A stretch of DNA of 64,000 nucleotides from Hespellia stercorisuis DSM 15480 (GTDB lineage: Bacteria; Bacillota; Clostridia; Lachnospirales; Lachnospiraceae), in NCBI RefSeq assembly GCF_900142165.1, contig NZ_FQZY01000013.1, positions 32,540 through 96,539 on the forward strand. The letters run 5' to 3'. Under the pieces are notes generated by a model that ran no database searches, had not been told where the DNA came from, and saw only the letters and a program-made list of their open reading frames with translations. Positions 6,777 to 15,719 of the stretch are shown piece by piece. Position numbers and translations under genes: made by a program. Each line of letters starts with the position of its first letter. Position 1 is the stretch's first letter.

Positions 6777-8121
6777 ATGAATATTTCCAGAAGTCAGGGC
6801 GTCGCTCTCCTAATGGAAATGGGTTAGCACCGGGAAAACGCTGGTGTCCATCGCCGCAGCAGGTGCGCTGTATAACGCCGGACGCATCAAACGAGCACTG
6901 GTCGTAGCACCGTTGTCGGTCGTCGGCGTATGGGACGAGGAGTTCGGTAAGTTTGCCGCCTTTGGTTATACCCTCGCCGTGCTCAAGGGCAGCGGCGAGA
7001 AGAAGGCAGATACGCTCCGGCACATGACCGGCGACGCGCTGCAGGTGGCTGTCGTCAACTACGAATCGGCGTGGCGCTTGGAGAGGGAGCTCGCGGCATG
7101 GCATCCCGACCTGATCATCGCCGACGAGGGGCACAAAATCAAGACGCACAACATCTCGGCATCCAAGGCGATGCACCGGCTGGGCGCAGCGGTAAAATAC
7201 CGGCTGCTGCTGACGGGAACGCCGGTCACGAACAAGGCAATCGACGTGTTCAGCCAGTATAAGTTTCTTGACCCACGCATTTTCGGACAGAGCTTTTACA
7301 GCTTCCGCAACACCTATTTTTACATGACCGGCTACGGTAATCACACGCCGGTGCTCAAAAAGTCGATGGAGCCGGAACTGACGCGGCGGATGCACTCCAT
7401 CGCGTTCAGAGCTACGAAGGCAGAGTGTTTGGACTTGCCATCTACAACGGATATCATCCGCAAGGTCGAGCTGGAGCCGAGGGCGGCGAAGCTCTACCAA
7501 AGTCTCGTGCAGGAGAGCTACGCCGAGCTATCCGAGGGCGAGGTCACCATTACCAATGTGCTCACCAAGCTGCTGCGGCTATCGCAGCTCACGGGCGGCT
7601 TCATCGGCAGCGACGAGAGCAGCGCCGCCGAACAGGTATCAACGGCAAAACTCGATGTGCTGGAGGACATCCTCGACGCGGCAATCGAGGAGAATCGCAA
7701 GCTCGTCGTTATCGCCCGCTTCGTGCCGGAGCTTGGCGCGATCTGCGCCATGCTCGAAAAGAAGCGTGTCAACTACTCCATCGTCAAAGGCGGCGTAAAA
7801 GACCGCGACGAGCAGGTCGCCCGCTTCCAGAACGACCCCGATGTCCCCGTTTTTGTCGGGCAGATCGCAACCGCCGGTCTGGGGCTGACGCTCACGGCGG
7901 CAAGCACGATGGTCTTTTACTCGCTGGATTACAGCATGAGCAACTTCGAGCAGTGCAAAGCCCGTATTCACCGCGCCGGTCAGCGGATGCCATGTACCTA
8001 TATTTATCTTACCGCGCAGGGCACGGTCGATGAGAAGGTGCTCAAAGCCCTGAAGAACAAGGCGAACCTTGCCAAGACGCTGGTCGACGATTATCGCTAC
8101 GGCAACAACCCATTTATGTAA
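6777..8121 (+). pseudogene. SNF2-family helicase, main part, with frameshift at the P-loop
   Basis: Codons from 6777 read NISRSQGVALLMEMG, then hit TAG at 6825. The expected next residues, TGKTLVSIAAAGALY, continue one frame over. ATGGG-TTAG-CACCGGG at 6819-6834 looks like a 4-base insertion in the P-loop codons. Downstream motifs are intact: ADEGHK (Walker B), LLTGTPVTNK, and the C-terminal helicase half with ATAGLGLTLTAAS and ARIHRAGQ. From GTG 6844 a 425-residue protein without Walker A could be made. The role would be phage DNA replication or repair. Unless the transcript is recoded, the enzyme is inactive. Confidence 0.7.
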
Positions 8122-8136
8122 AAGGAGCATATCACA

Positions 8137-8559
8137 ATGGACAATTCCGAAAAAATGTTTGAACTCGCAGACCGGCTTAAGGCTCTGCGGGACGAGAAAA
8201 AGGATACCGAGCAGCGCGTTAAGGAACTCAACGCCGCACTCGACGAAACCGACGCTGCTCTGGCGCAGCTCATGACCGATACCGAAACGCAGAACTTCAC
8301 CCGCTCCGGCACGATGTTCTGCCTCACCAATACAACCCGCGCATCGGCGACCGCCGACCGCAAGGACGAGCTCTTTAAGGCGCTTCGCGCAGAGGGCTAC
8401 GGAGGACTGGTTTACGAGACCGTCAATGCCAACTCCCTCTCAGCTTTCGTGCGGGAGCAGATATCCGAGAACGGCGATGTGTTACCCGACTGGCTTGAAG
8501 GGCTGGTCAGCGTATTCGAAAAAGCGACTGTGGGCGTCCGTAAGGCGACCCGTAAATAA
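8137..8559 (+). CDS. Conserved phage protein with N-terminal coiled coil
   Basis: A 140-residue protein. Residues 5-50 are a charged, heptad-rich helix (LADRLKALRDEKKDTEQRV, then KELNAALDETDAALAQLM). The rest (TRSGTMFCLTN to VREQISENGDVLPDWLEGLV) resembles small proteins of phage replication modules, with no known activity. It has a good ribosome-binding site (AAAGGAG, 8121-8127) and lies between the helicase and a putative DNA-binding protein, so a replication accessory role is likely. Confidence 0.6.
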   Translation: MDNSEKMFELADRLKALRDEKKDTEQRVKELNAALDETDAALAQLMTDTETQNFTRSGTMFCLTNTTRASATADRKDELFKALRAEGYGGLVYETVNANSLSAFVREQISENGDVLPDWLEGLVSVFEKATVGVRKATRK

Positions 8560-8579
8560 CGAAAGGATGGAATGATACC

Positions 8580-9335
8580 ATGAAAAACGAAAACAAGGCT
8601 CTTGCCACTACGAACAGCGCGTTTCTGGCGCTGAAGGACTTCAATCTGAACGACGCGCTCTCCGAGGAGCTTTCCGGCTTGTCCGGCAGCTTTGAGCGAA
8701 TCAAAATCCCTGCCGGAGGCATGACGGTGTTCGAGATACCCGGCGAAAACCCCGACAGCCCCGAAACGGTCAAGGAGTTCTCCGCCATCATCCTGCATCA
8801 TCACCCGCTGTATGCTTACTACACGGACAAGTATACCGGCGGCTCCAATCCTCCCGACTGCGGCAGCTTCGACGGTGTTATCGGCGAGGGCACCCCCGGC
8901 GGCGACTGCACCAAGTGTCCGTATAACAAATTCGGCTCCGGCGAGAACGGTGCCAAGGCGTGTAAGAACCGCCGCCGTATCTATCTGCTGCGAGAAGGCG
9001 AGATTTTCCCGATGATACTTTCACTGCCGACCGGCTCTCTCAAGGACTTTACCCGCTACATCATGCGCTTGCTTTCCAAGGGCAAGAAGTCCAACGCCGT
9101 GGTCACCAAGTTCGCGCTGAAGAAGGCGACCAACAACAGCGGCATCGCCTATTCTAAGGCGCATTTCTCGGTCGACCGCGATTTGACTGCCGAGGAGTAC
9201 GCGCTCATCTCAGGGCTGACCGAGCAGGTCAAGACCTTCTCCACTCGCGTCGGCTACGATACCGAACCGGCTGCGGATACACCCGCCGTCAATGTTGACC
9301 CCGAAACCGGCGAGGTCATTGAGCCTCTCGCCTAA
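8580..9335 (+). CDS. Conserved phage replication-module protein with a Cys cluster
   Basis: A 251-residue protein. A central cysteine-rich segment (CGSFDGVIGEGTPGGDCTKC, then NGAKACKN, about residues 95-127) looks like a metal-binding knuckle. The flanks are beta-rich (ERIKIPAGGMTVFEIPGENP) and the tail is acidic. Genes of this type commonly sit just before phage PolA genes in Clostridia prophages and may bind single-stranded DNA. I do not assign a specific function. It starts at ATG 8580 with ribosome-binding site GAAAGGATGG. Confidence 0.6.
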   Translation: MKNENKALATTNSAFLALKDFNLNDALSEELSGLSGSFERIKIPAGGMTVFEIPGENPDSPETVKEFSAIILHHHPLYAYYTDKYTGGSNPPDCGSFDGVIGEGTPGGDCTKCPYNKFGSGENGAKACKNRRRIYLLREGEIFPMILSLPTGSLKDFTRYIMRLLSKGKKSNAVVTKFALKKATNNSGIAYSKAHFSVDRDLTAEEYALISGLTEQVKTFSTRVGYDTEPAADTPAVNVDPETGEVIEPLA

Positions 9336-9349
9336 ACACACCGCCGCGA

Positions 9350-9377
9350 AGGTCGGGTGGCAGCCGCTGCCCGACCT
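9350..9377 (+). other. Hairpin before the DNA polymerase gene
   Basis: AGGTCGGG (9350-9357) pairs with CCCGACCT (9370-9377), an 8-bp perfect stem. There is no T-run. It lies 24 bases before the polymerase start and may tune its expression. Confidence 0.45.
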
Positions 9378-9401
9378 ATAGCGGCAGATAGGAGCATGAA
9401 C

Positions 9402-11330
9402 ATGAGTTACAACCTTATATATACACCCGACGAGCTGCGCGAGTATATCAAGGGCGCGGGCGTTATCGCGTTTGACTTTGAAACTGCGCCTGACGATGCT
9501 TGGCGGGACGAGCCAAAGGCGGCGCTGGACGCGCACAAGGCGCACATCGTCGGCATCAGCCTTTCGGTATTGGAAGGTAGCGCGATATATTTGCCTATTG
9601 CCCATAAGGTCGGAAAAAATGTGCAGAGCCGCGATGAGCTTATGCAGTATCTCACGACCGCTGTGTTTGAAAACCCCGATGTCGTTAAGGTGGCACACAA
9701 CCTGTCCTTTGAGGCGATGTTCCTGTATGCGCTGGGCATTGTTGTATGCGAGCCCTGCTATGACACCATCGCGGCGGCGCAGCTCACGCTCAAGAGCAAG
9801 TTTGAGTTTCGCGGGCTGTCGGACAGCGGTTTGAAGCTGCTCTCTACCTCACTTTTCGGCGCGAATATGCCGGATTTCAATACGGTGACGGCGGGACGGC
9901 ATTTCGACGAGATGAACCCCGCCGAGCAGGAAACACTGCGCTATGCCAGTGCTGACAGTGATTACACTCTGCGGTTATACCACAAATTCAACGGCTGGTT
10001 TGCAAAAAACCTCCCACAGCATCGGGATATCGTGGAGCGGGTGGAATCACCGACGGCGATCTATGTCGGCATGATGAAATACAACGGCGTACCGATGAAT
10101 ACGGCAGCAATGCTGGAGCGACAAAAGGAAGCTGACGCAAAGCTCGTAGCGCTTCGTGCGGAAATCGATGAGATGACCGGCGGCGTGGACATCGGCGCAA
10201 ACGCCTCGACCTCGGCGTTCAAGCAGTATCTGTATACCGACCTCGGATTGCCGGTGTTGAAAACCACGGAAAAGCATCAGGAGGCGGCGGACGACGCGAC
10301 GATGATATTGCTCACGGAGTATTGCCACGAGAATCGCCCGGAGCTGGTGCGCCTGTTCGAGCTGGTGCAGGAATACCGTAAATGGAGCAAGCTCAAAAGC
10401 ACCTACATCGACGGATATCTTCGCTGCGTCAACAGCGCCACGGGACGCATTCACCCCGACCTTATGCCGCTTGGCACCGAAACAGGGCGCTTTGCTTCCC
10501 GTAACCCCAACCTGCAAAACTGCCCCCGCAAGGATAACGACCCGATTGGAGTGAGAAAGTTCATCGCCGCGCCGGAGGGCAAGCTGCTCATTTCTCTGGA
10601 TTTCTCCCAGATCGAGCTTCGTGTGGGCGCGTTTTACTGCCGCGACGAAAAGATGCTCGATACCTATCGTGCCGGAGGAGACATCCACGCGGCGACGACC
10701 TCGGTCATCTTTCATGTGCCGTTCAGCGAGGCAGTGGACAAGAATGCGCCACACTATAAGGAGCACCGCACCATCGCCAAGAATTGCAATTTTGGTGTGT
10801 TTTACGGACTTTTCCCCAGCGGACTGCAGAAAACGCTGAAGTTCAAGGCGGGTCTGGATATGTCGAAGGAAGCCTGTGCTGGCATCATCGACAATCTGAA
10901 AAGCGGCTATCCGCGCCTCACATACTGGCAGGACGAAACCAAGCAACGCGCTGCCAACACCTGCTATGCGGAAACGTGGCTCGGTCGTCGCCGCTACATC
11001 ATCGGCATTCTTTCACAGGATTGGGGCAAGCACTCCTTCGCGGAGCGCTGCGCTATGAATACACCGATTCAGGGCACGGCGGCAGACATTCTGAAGCTGG
11101 CGATGGGGCGCATCGTCGCCGGTATAAAGGATCACCCGTGGCTCAAGCCGTTTCTGCAAATACACGACGAGCTGGTGTTCGAGATACCTGTGGACAAGCT
11201 CGACAAGGCGGTCGCCTTTGTAAAACAATGCATGGAGGTGCAGCCGTTCCCGGAGTTCGACGTGCCGATCATCGCGGAAGCCGCCTACGGCGAGAGCTTC
11301 GGCGAGTTGAAGGAAATGGAGGACGTGTGA
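9402..11330 (+). CDS. Phage DNA polymerase I (family A) with 3'-5' exonuclease domain
   Basis: About 642 residues. The exonuclease domain comes first: DFETAPDDAW (Exo I), HNLSFEAMFLYAL (Exo II) and YASADSDYTLRLYHKF (Exo III). The polymerase domain follows: LGTETGRFASRNPNLQN, then LISLDFSQIELRVGAF (motif A), RTIAKNCNFGVFYGL (motif B) and IHDELVFEI (motif C). All catalytic residues are visible, so it should be the active replicative polymerase of the phage. It lacks the 5'-nuclease of bacterial PolA, as expected for phage enzymes. ATG 9402 is better spaced from GGAG than ATG 9396. Confidence 0.95.
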   Translation: MSYNLIYTPDELREYIKGAGVIAFDFETAPDDAWRDEPKAALDAHKAHIVGISLSVLEGSAIYLPIAHKVGKNVQSRDELMQYLTTAVFENPDVVKVAHNLSFEAMFLYALGIVVCEPCYDTIAAAQLTLKSKFEFRGLSDSGLKLLSTSLFGANMPDFNTVTAGRHFDEMNPAEQETLRYASADSDYTLRLYHKFNGWFAKNLPQHRDIVERVESPTAIYVGMMKYNGVPMNTAAMLERQKEADAKLVALRAEIDEMTGGVDIGANASTSAFKQYLYTDLGLPVLKTTEKHQEAADDATMILLTEYCHENRPELVRLFELVQEYRKWSKLKSTYIDGYLRCVNSATGRIHPDLMPLGTETGRFASRNPNLQNCPRKDNDPIGVRKFIAAPEGKLLISLDFSQIELRVGAFYCRDEKMLDTYRAGGDIHAATTSVIFHVPFSEAVDKNAPHYKEHRTIAKNCNFGVFYGLFPSGLQKTLKFKAGLDMSKEACAGIIDNLKSGYPRLTYWQDETKQRAANTCYAETWLGRRRYIIGILSQDWGKHSFAERCAMNTPIQGTAADILKLAMGRIVAGIKDHPWLKPFLQIHDELVFEIPVDKLDKAVAFVKQCMEVQPFPEFDVPIIAEAAYGESFGELKEMEDV

Positions 11331-11764
11331 TGTGGATAGATAAACGAAATGCCGAGGGCTACAGTGACCCGACAACCTACGAGGCTATGCGAGGGCTGAT
11401 GCGTGAGGACTTGCTACGTCGTTATGGGACGGAATACCGCCCGCTCGTTTTCATCTGCTCGCCCTTCGCCGGTGATATGGAGAAAAACACAGAGCGCACA
11501 CGGGGCTATTGCCGCTTTGCCGTCGAGCAAAACGCGATACCGCTTGCGCCGCACCTGCTCTACCCGCAGTTTATGGATGAGCACGATCCTGACAGTCGCA
11601 AGCTGGGCTTGTTCTTCGGGCGGGTGCTGCTTGGAAAATGTCAGGAGCTGTGGGTGTTCGGAGATAAGGTATCCGAGGGCATGAGCTACGAAATCCGCAA
11701 GGCGCAGAAGCACAATATACCCATCAAGTATTTTACCGAGGAATGTGAGGTGAAAACGCTATGA
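11330..11764 (+). CDS. DUF4406 protein (nucleoside 2-deoxyribosyltransferase-like fold)
   Basis: A 144-residue protein with the DUF4406 pattern: VFICSPFAGDMEKNTERTRG, then LAPHLLYPQFMDE, LGLFFGRVLLGKCQELWVFG and SEGMSYEIRKA. The fold is related to nucleoside deoxyribosyltransferases, and a role in nucleotide metabolism or signalling during infection is suspected but unproven. It overlaps both neighbours (start on the polymerase TGA; stop overlaps the primase start by 4 bases). The ICE carries its own DUF4406 gene at 48328. Confidence 0.75.
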   Translation: MWIDKRNAEGYSDPTTYEAMRGLMREDLLRRYGTEYRPLVFICSPFAGDMEKNTERTRGYCRFAVEQNAIPLAPHLLYPQFMDEHDPDSRKLGLFFGRVLLGKCQELWVFGDKVSEGMSYEIRKAQKHNIPIKYFTEECEVKTL

Positions 11765-14319
11765 GTAATCGCTGCGGCGGGAACTATCCACAGGAGCTAC
11801 TTGACCGAAAGCAATGGGTCAACTGGAGACTCATTCCCGATAAGGACGGCGGCAAGGATAAAAAGATGCCGTACAATCCCATCACGGGCAAGGGCGCACA
11901 ATCCAATAATCCCGCGACGTGGACGGACTACGCCACTGCCGCCGACGCACTGGAGCGCTATGGCTTTACGGGGCTGGGCTTTATGTTCTCGAAGGAGGAT
12001 AACCTCGTGGGCGTGGACGTTGACCATTGCTACGACCCTGAAACGAAAACCTTTAATGAGACGGCGAAGGCAATCATTGCAAGGCAGCCCACCTTCATGG
12101 AGTTTTCGCCCTCCGGCACCGGCATTCATCTCTTCTTCAAGGGCGCGATGCCCGGTACCGGCAACAAGAATACCAAGACCGGCGTGGAGATGTACGAGCA
12201 TACCCGGTATTTCACGATGACTGGAAAAGGGCTCGACGGAGCGACGGATACCATCGCCGAGGACAACGGTACGCTTAAGTGGATTCATGAAACCTACATC
12301 CGCGCCCCGAAAAAGCAGCAGCAAAGGAAGTCGAAAAAGAGCGCATCCGTGCAGCTGTCCGACGACGACCTTTTGGAGCTTGCTGGTGGAGCCGATAACG
12401 GCGAAGCGTTCTCAAAGCTCTGGGACGGCGATTGGCAGGATGCCTATTCGAGTCAATCGGAGGCGGATATGGCGCTGTGCTGTCGATTGGCATTCTGGTC
12501 GGGTAAGGACAAAGCGCAGATGGACAGGCTCTTTCGCCAGAGCGGGCTGTTTCGGGAAAAGTGGGACGCGAAGCATCATGCCAGCGGCGCGACCTATGGC
12601 GAGGAAACGCTGGACAAGGCTTGCGAGCTGACCGAGGATACCTATGCTCCCGGCAACGATGCGCCGGTGTTTGAGTACAAGGGTATGTATTTCCGCAGCA
12701 AAGGCGACAACATCTATCCCATCACCAACTTCGTATTCGTGCCGGTGGAAATGATTATCGCCGAGGAGGAAACGCAGCTCACCGCAGACCTTGTGACCGT
12801 GCGTGGCGAAACCTACCGCCTGACCTTTATGACGACGGACTTCGCCAATCAGCAGAAATTCAAGAATGCCCTCAACAAACGCACCATCGCTCTGAGCTAT
12901 AACGGCTCGGACGGCGATTTGGAGCTGCTCAAGACATACATCTCGGAGCTGGAATGGAAAACGAAGCTCGGTGTCAAGGCGATGGGCATTTATGAGCACG
13001 GCAGCGAGATGGCTTTCGTCTCGGTCGAGGGCGCGGTGGACGAAAACGGCGCGGCGGTCGAGGACATCATTCAGCTGGACAAATACCGCAGCATTTGCAG
13101 CGACATTCTTGACGCGAAGCTCCTCACCGCGTCCCAACTTCAAAGGCTCGGTGAACAACTCATGTCCTACAATGAGCCAGCAAAGGTAGTGTCTATTCTG
13201 GCGTGGATATGCGGCTGCTTCATCAAGGAGCACCTGCGGAAGAAGAATGTCAAATACCCGCATCTCATGCTCATCGGCGAAGCCGGAAGCGGCAAGAGCA
13301 ATACGCTGGAGCGGGTCATCATGCCGGTGTTCTCCAAGTCGAAAATCGTAGCGGCGGGACAAACGACCGCCTTTACGCTGATGAAGGACGCGGCGTCCTC
13401 CAACACCATACCGATGGCGCTGGACGAGTTCAAGCCCTCGAAAATCGACAGCTACCGGCTTGCGCCACTGCTGAACCATTTCCGTAACAGCTATGACGGT
13501 CAGGAGGGCATCCGTGGTCGTGCCGATCAGACGACCGTGAGCTATGAGCTGTTGGCTCCGCTCGTGGTCGCCGGTGAGGAATCGCCGGACGAGGCGGCTA
13601 TTCGGGAGCGCAGCATCGAGCTGCTGTTCTCCAAGAAAGACCTGAAAACGGTCGAATATCGTGCGGCGTTCCAGAGGCTGTGCGCCAGTGCCGATTTACT
13701 CGGCGGTCTTGGGCATAGCTTACTGGGCATTGCGCTCAAGACTAAACCCGCAGAGTGCTATTCGTGGTACGAGGAGGCGCTGGGCGGCTTCAACAAGGAG
13801 CTGCCGTCGCGTGTCGTCAACAACCTCGCCTGTATGGTCGCAGGACTGCGGCTCATGGAAAAGCTGTGTTCCTCGCTCGGATTGACGTGGAACGAGATGT
13901 TTCCGTATGCCATCGCTCCCTGCACGAAGTACATCGAATATGCAGCGAAGGAATATCTGCTGGACGGTGGCACCAGCAACAAAAGCGTGGTCGAGCAAAC
14001 GCTTGAGGTCATGTCGCGCATGGGTCTTGACCCAGAGAGCGAGTATGCCATATGCGACGGCGATGCCGTGCTGGCGCTTCGGCTCAACCCTGTATACGAC
14101 AAATATACCAAGTACCGCAAGGACTATGCCGTTGCCGGTGAAACGCTGACCTACGCTCAGTTCAAACTGCAGCTTTCGCACTCGGACTATTTTCTCGAAA
14201 GCAACGTGCAAAAGCGCATTGGCTCCGAAAATCGGCGCGTTTGGACACTCAATTACGGGCTGCTGAAAGCGAGGTGCGACGTCTCCGGCTTCGAGCTCAC
14301 GGAGGTAGAACCGCTATGA
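11761..14319 (+). CDS. Phage primase-polymerase/helicase fusion
   Basis: An 852-residue protein. The N-terminal 180 residues are a prim-pol (AEP) domain with the metal-binding DVDH motif (LVGVDVDHCYD) and SPSGTGIHLFFKG. The C-terminal half is a P-loop ATPase or helicase: GEAGSGKSNT (about residue 505), MALDEFKPSK (Walker B-like) and LLAPLVVAGEESPDEAAIRE. It would make primers and unwind the phage origin. The repeat cluster that begins 12 bases past its stop fits an origin served by this protein. Confidence 0.85.
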   Translation: MSNRCGGNYPQELLDRKQWVNWRLIPDKDGGKDKKMPYNPITGKGAQSNNPATWTDYATAADALERYGFTGLGFMFSKEDNLVGVDVDHCYDPETKTFNETAKAIIARQPTFMEFSPSGTGIHLFFKGAMPGTGNKNTKTGVEMYEHTRYFTMTGKGLDGATDTIAEDNGTLKWIHETYIRAPKKQQQRKSKKSASVQLSDDDLLELAGGADNGEAFSKLWDGDWQDAYSSQSEADMALCCRLAFWSGKDKAQMDRLFRQSGLFREKWDAKHHASGATYGEETLDKACELTEDTYAPGNDAPVFEYKGMYFRSKGDNIYPITNFVFVPVEMIIAEEETQLTADLVTVRGETYRLTFMTTDFANQQKFKNALNKRTIALSYNGSDGDLELLKTYISELEWKTKLGVKAMGIYEHGSEMAFVSVEGAVDENGAAVEDIIQLDKYRSICSDILDAKLLTASQLQRLGEQLMSYNEPAKVVSILAWICGCFIKEHLRKKNVKYPHLMLIGEAGSGKSNTLERVIMPVFSKSKIVAAGQTTAFTLMKDAASSNTIPMALDEFKPSKIDSYRLAPLLNHFRNSYDGQEGIRGRADQTTVSYELLAPLVVAGEESPDEAAIRERSIELLFSKKDLKTVEYRAAFQRLCASADLLGGLGHSLLGIALKTKPAECYSWYEEALGGFNKELPSRVVNNLACMVAGLRLMEKLCSSLGLTWNEMFPYAIAPCTKYIEYAAKEYLLDGGTSNKSVVEQTLEVMSRMGLDPESEYAICDGDAVLALRLNPVYDKYTKYRKDYAVAGETLTYAQFKLQLSHSDYFLESNVQKRIGSENRRVWTLNYGLLKARCDVSGFELTEVEPL

Positions 14320-14441
14320 CCGGCGGATTTGTAACTTCGCAAGCAAAAATGCAACTTCACGGAGGGCAAAAGTTACAGGAAAAGTTACGTCCGGAAGCCG
14401 CTATAAATAAGCACAATTTGAGTTTTTCTAATGTTTTGTAA
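14316..14441 (+). CDS. Possible 41-residue peptide
   Basis: An ATG overlapping the primase stop (ATGA, 14316-14319) opens a 41-codon frame (MTGGFVTSQAKMQLHGGQ and onward). It runs through the repeat cluster and has no recognisable domain. The overlap favours translation, but the sequence is shaped by the repeats, so I give it low weight. Confidence 0.25.
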   Translation: MTGGFVTSQAKMQLHGGQKLQEKLRPEAAINKHNLSFSNVL

Positions 14442-14575
14442 CTTTGTAACTTCTAAAATCAAGGGTATACACGCGAGAGCAACATCGATTCAATGCGCGA
14501 GCGCGCGTGTGCGCGTGAATATATGCACACCTCTATATTTCGAGGTTACGAAGTTACATTGGGCAAATAAGTTAC
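14331..14575. repeat. GTAACTT repeat cluster, candidate phage replication origin
   Basis: Seven exact copies of GTAACTT or its complement lie in about 250 non-coding bases: 14331, 14370, 14382, 14438, 14446, 14551 and 14569. There are near-copies (GCAACTT at about 14351, GGTTAC at about 14544). Four are on the minus strand and three on the plus strand. An AT-rich patch (14400-14440) and a GC-alternating stretch (14495-14520) sit between them. Position just after the primase-helicase gene suggests iterons; an operator cluster is the alternative. Confidence 0.6.
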
Positions 14576-14588
14576 AAGGAGGCAGGCA

Positions 14589-14873
14589 GTGGCTGAAAAA
14601 GAACTGGTGGCAAAAATCCTGCGTTATCTTAAGACCGTGCCGAGATGCTTTGCGTGGAAAGAACACGGCGGTATGTATGGCACGGCGGGCATCCCCGACA
14701 TCATCGCCTGTATCGATGGACGATTTTACGCCTTTGAGGTCAAGACCCCCGAAGGCAAAACAACGAAACTGCAAGATGCAACTATCCGTAAAATCCTCGC
14801 CTGTGGCGGTACCGCTTCGGTCGTCCGCTCAGTCAGCGAGGTGCGAGCTGTGATAAGCGGCTCTCTGCAATGA
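14589..14873 (+). CDS. VRR-NUC domain nuclease
   Basis: A 94-residue stand-alone VRR-NUC protein of the PD-(D/E)XK fold: CFAWKEHGGMYGTAGIPDII has the G-x-PD catalytic Asp, and FYAFEVKTPEGKTTKLQ has the E-x-K pair. It starts at GTG 14589 after AAGGAGG. Phage VRR-NUC enzymes are usually Holliday-junction or flap nucleases, which fits the end of a replication module. Confidence 0.85.
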   Translation: MAEKELVAKILRYLKTVPRCFAWKEHGGMYGTAGIPDIIACIDGRFYAFEVKTPEGKTTKLQDATIRKILACGGTASVVRSVSEVRAVISGSLQ

Positions 14874-14964
14874 TTACGAAAACAACGCACCTGTGCTTTA
14901 CATATACAACGCTACAACGCGGCATCGCTTCTTTGAAAAATATAAAAATAAGGAGCGTGTCCAT

Positions 14965-15186
14965 ATGAACGACAATTACAACAATCTCGCAAACGCCATT
15001 ATCCTGCAGGCGGTCAAGGATTACCGCAAGGCGCTGCGCACCCTTTCCCTTTATCCCTACAACCGCGCAGCACAGTACGAGAGTCGGAGCATTGAGCAGT
15101 TCTTCCGCTCCGGCTGGTTTGGGGTGCTGACGCATATTGACCCGGAAATGCTCATCAAGAAGCTGAAATCGGAGGTGGCGGCATGA
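14965..15186 (+). CDS. Small conserved phage protein
   Basis: A 73-residue protein beginning MNDNYNNLANAIILQAVKDY. It is common between the VRR-NUC and late-activator genes of Clostridia phages and has no known role. It is helical and contains FFRSGWFGVLTHIDPEMLI. ATG 14965 has AAGGAG nine bases upstream. Its stop overlaps the next start by four bases. Confidence 0.7.
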   Translation: MNDNYNNLANAIILQAVKDYRKALRTLSLYPYNRAAQYESRSIEQFFRSGWFGVLTHIDPEMLIKKLKSEVAA

Positions 15187-15596
15187 CTACGAAAGAATAT
15201 CTCGGACAGGCGTACCGCCTCGACCAGCGCATCAATTCCAAGCTGGAGCAGATCGCTTCATTGAATGAGCTGGCGACGAAATGCACTGGGGTGCTCACGG
15301 GTATGCCGCGCAATCCCAATCGCGGCACTTCTACGATGGCAGACGCTGTGGCGAAAATTGTTGACCTGCAAGCGGAGATCAACCGCGACATCGACCGCCT
15401 TGTTGACCTCAAGCGCGAGATGGTCAGCCTTATCAAGGCTGTGGACAACACCGAGTACCAGACGCTGCTGGAGCTGCGTTATCTGTGCTTCAAAACGTGG
15501 GAGCAGATTTCGGTTGATATGGGCTACAGCATCCAACATATCTATCGGTTGCGGGAGAAGGCTTACGATGAAATTCGTGTGCCGCCCGAAAGATGA
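15183..15596 (+). CDS. DUF1492 sigma-like late transcription activator
   Basis: A 137-residue protein with an N-terminal coiled region (LDQRINSKLEQIASLNELA) and a C-terminal sigma-4-like HTH (ELRYLCFKTWEQISVDMGYS, then IQHIYRLREKAYDEI). This is the ArpU/RinA-like class of phage late activators. It is the last gene before a weak -35/strong -10 promoter, a hairpin terminator and the packaging genes, exactly where a late-switch protein is expected. Confidence 0.8.
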   Translation: MTTKEYLGQAYRLDQRINSKLEQIASLNELATKCTGVLTGMPRNPNRGTSTMADAVAKIVDLQAEINRDIDRLVDLKREMVSLIKAVDNTEYQTLLELRYLCFKTWEQISVDMGYSIQHIYRLREKAYDEIRVPPER

Positions 15597-15615
15597 TAGG
15601 TTATGTTAGTAGATG

Positions 15616-15643
15616 TTCATGCTAAATTCTGATATGATATACT
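15616..15643 (+). promoter_or_regulatory. Candidate activator-dependent late promoter
   Basis: A consensus-like -10 TATACT (15638-15643) follows a poor -35 (TTCATG, 15616-15621) at 16 bases. A weak -35 next to the gene of a sigma-like activator suggests activator dependence. Transcription would start near 15650, only about 14 bases before a terminator hairpin. Confidence 0.4.
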
Positions 15644-15663
15644 TAGCGAAATAGGAATAAGAG

Positions 15664-15697
15664 AGCCTTGTGGGAGCAATCCCTCAGGGCTTTTCTT
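15664..15697 (+). terminator. Hairpin terminator at the head of the late operon
   Basis: AGCCTTGTGGGA (15664-15675) pairs with TCCCTCAGGGCT (15680-15691) with one mismatch and a GCAA tetraloop, followed by TTTTCTTAT. It closes the early transcript and sits between the late promoter and the HNH gene. The segment from 15672 nearly matches the terminator before the tape-measure gene. Confidence 0.7.
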
Positions 15698-15719
15698 ATG
15701 CCCACGAGGAGGTGACATC

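Noticed and set aside
6340..6830. Group I intron hosting the HNH gene
   Set aside because: The HNH coding sequence fills almost all the space between the helicase parts, and the 3' flank (6777-6824) is helicase coding sequence, so there is no room for a ribozyme core.
10047..10946. Long minus-strand open frame (299 codons) opposite the DNA polymerase gene
   Set aside because: It is antisense to strongly conserved polymerase motifs. The protein has no recognisable family pattern and no suitable ribosome-binding site. High-GC codon bias produces such frames.
12412..13479. Minus-strand open frame of 355 codons opposite the primase-helicase gene
   Set aside because: Same reason: it mirrors the codon structure of a clearly real gene, and its protein looks random and Arg/Val-rich.
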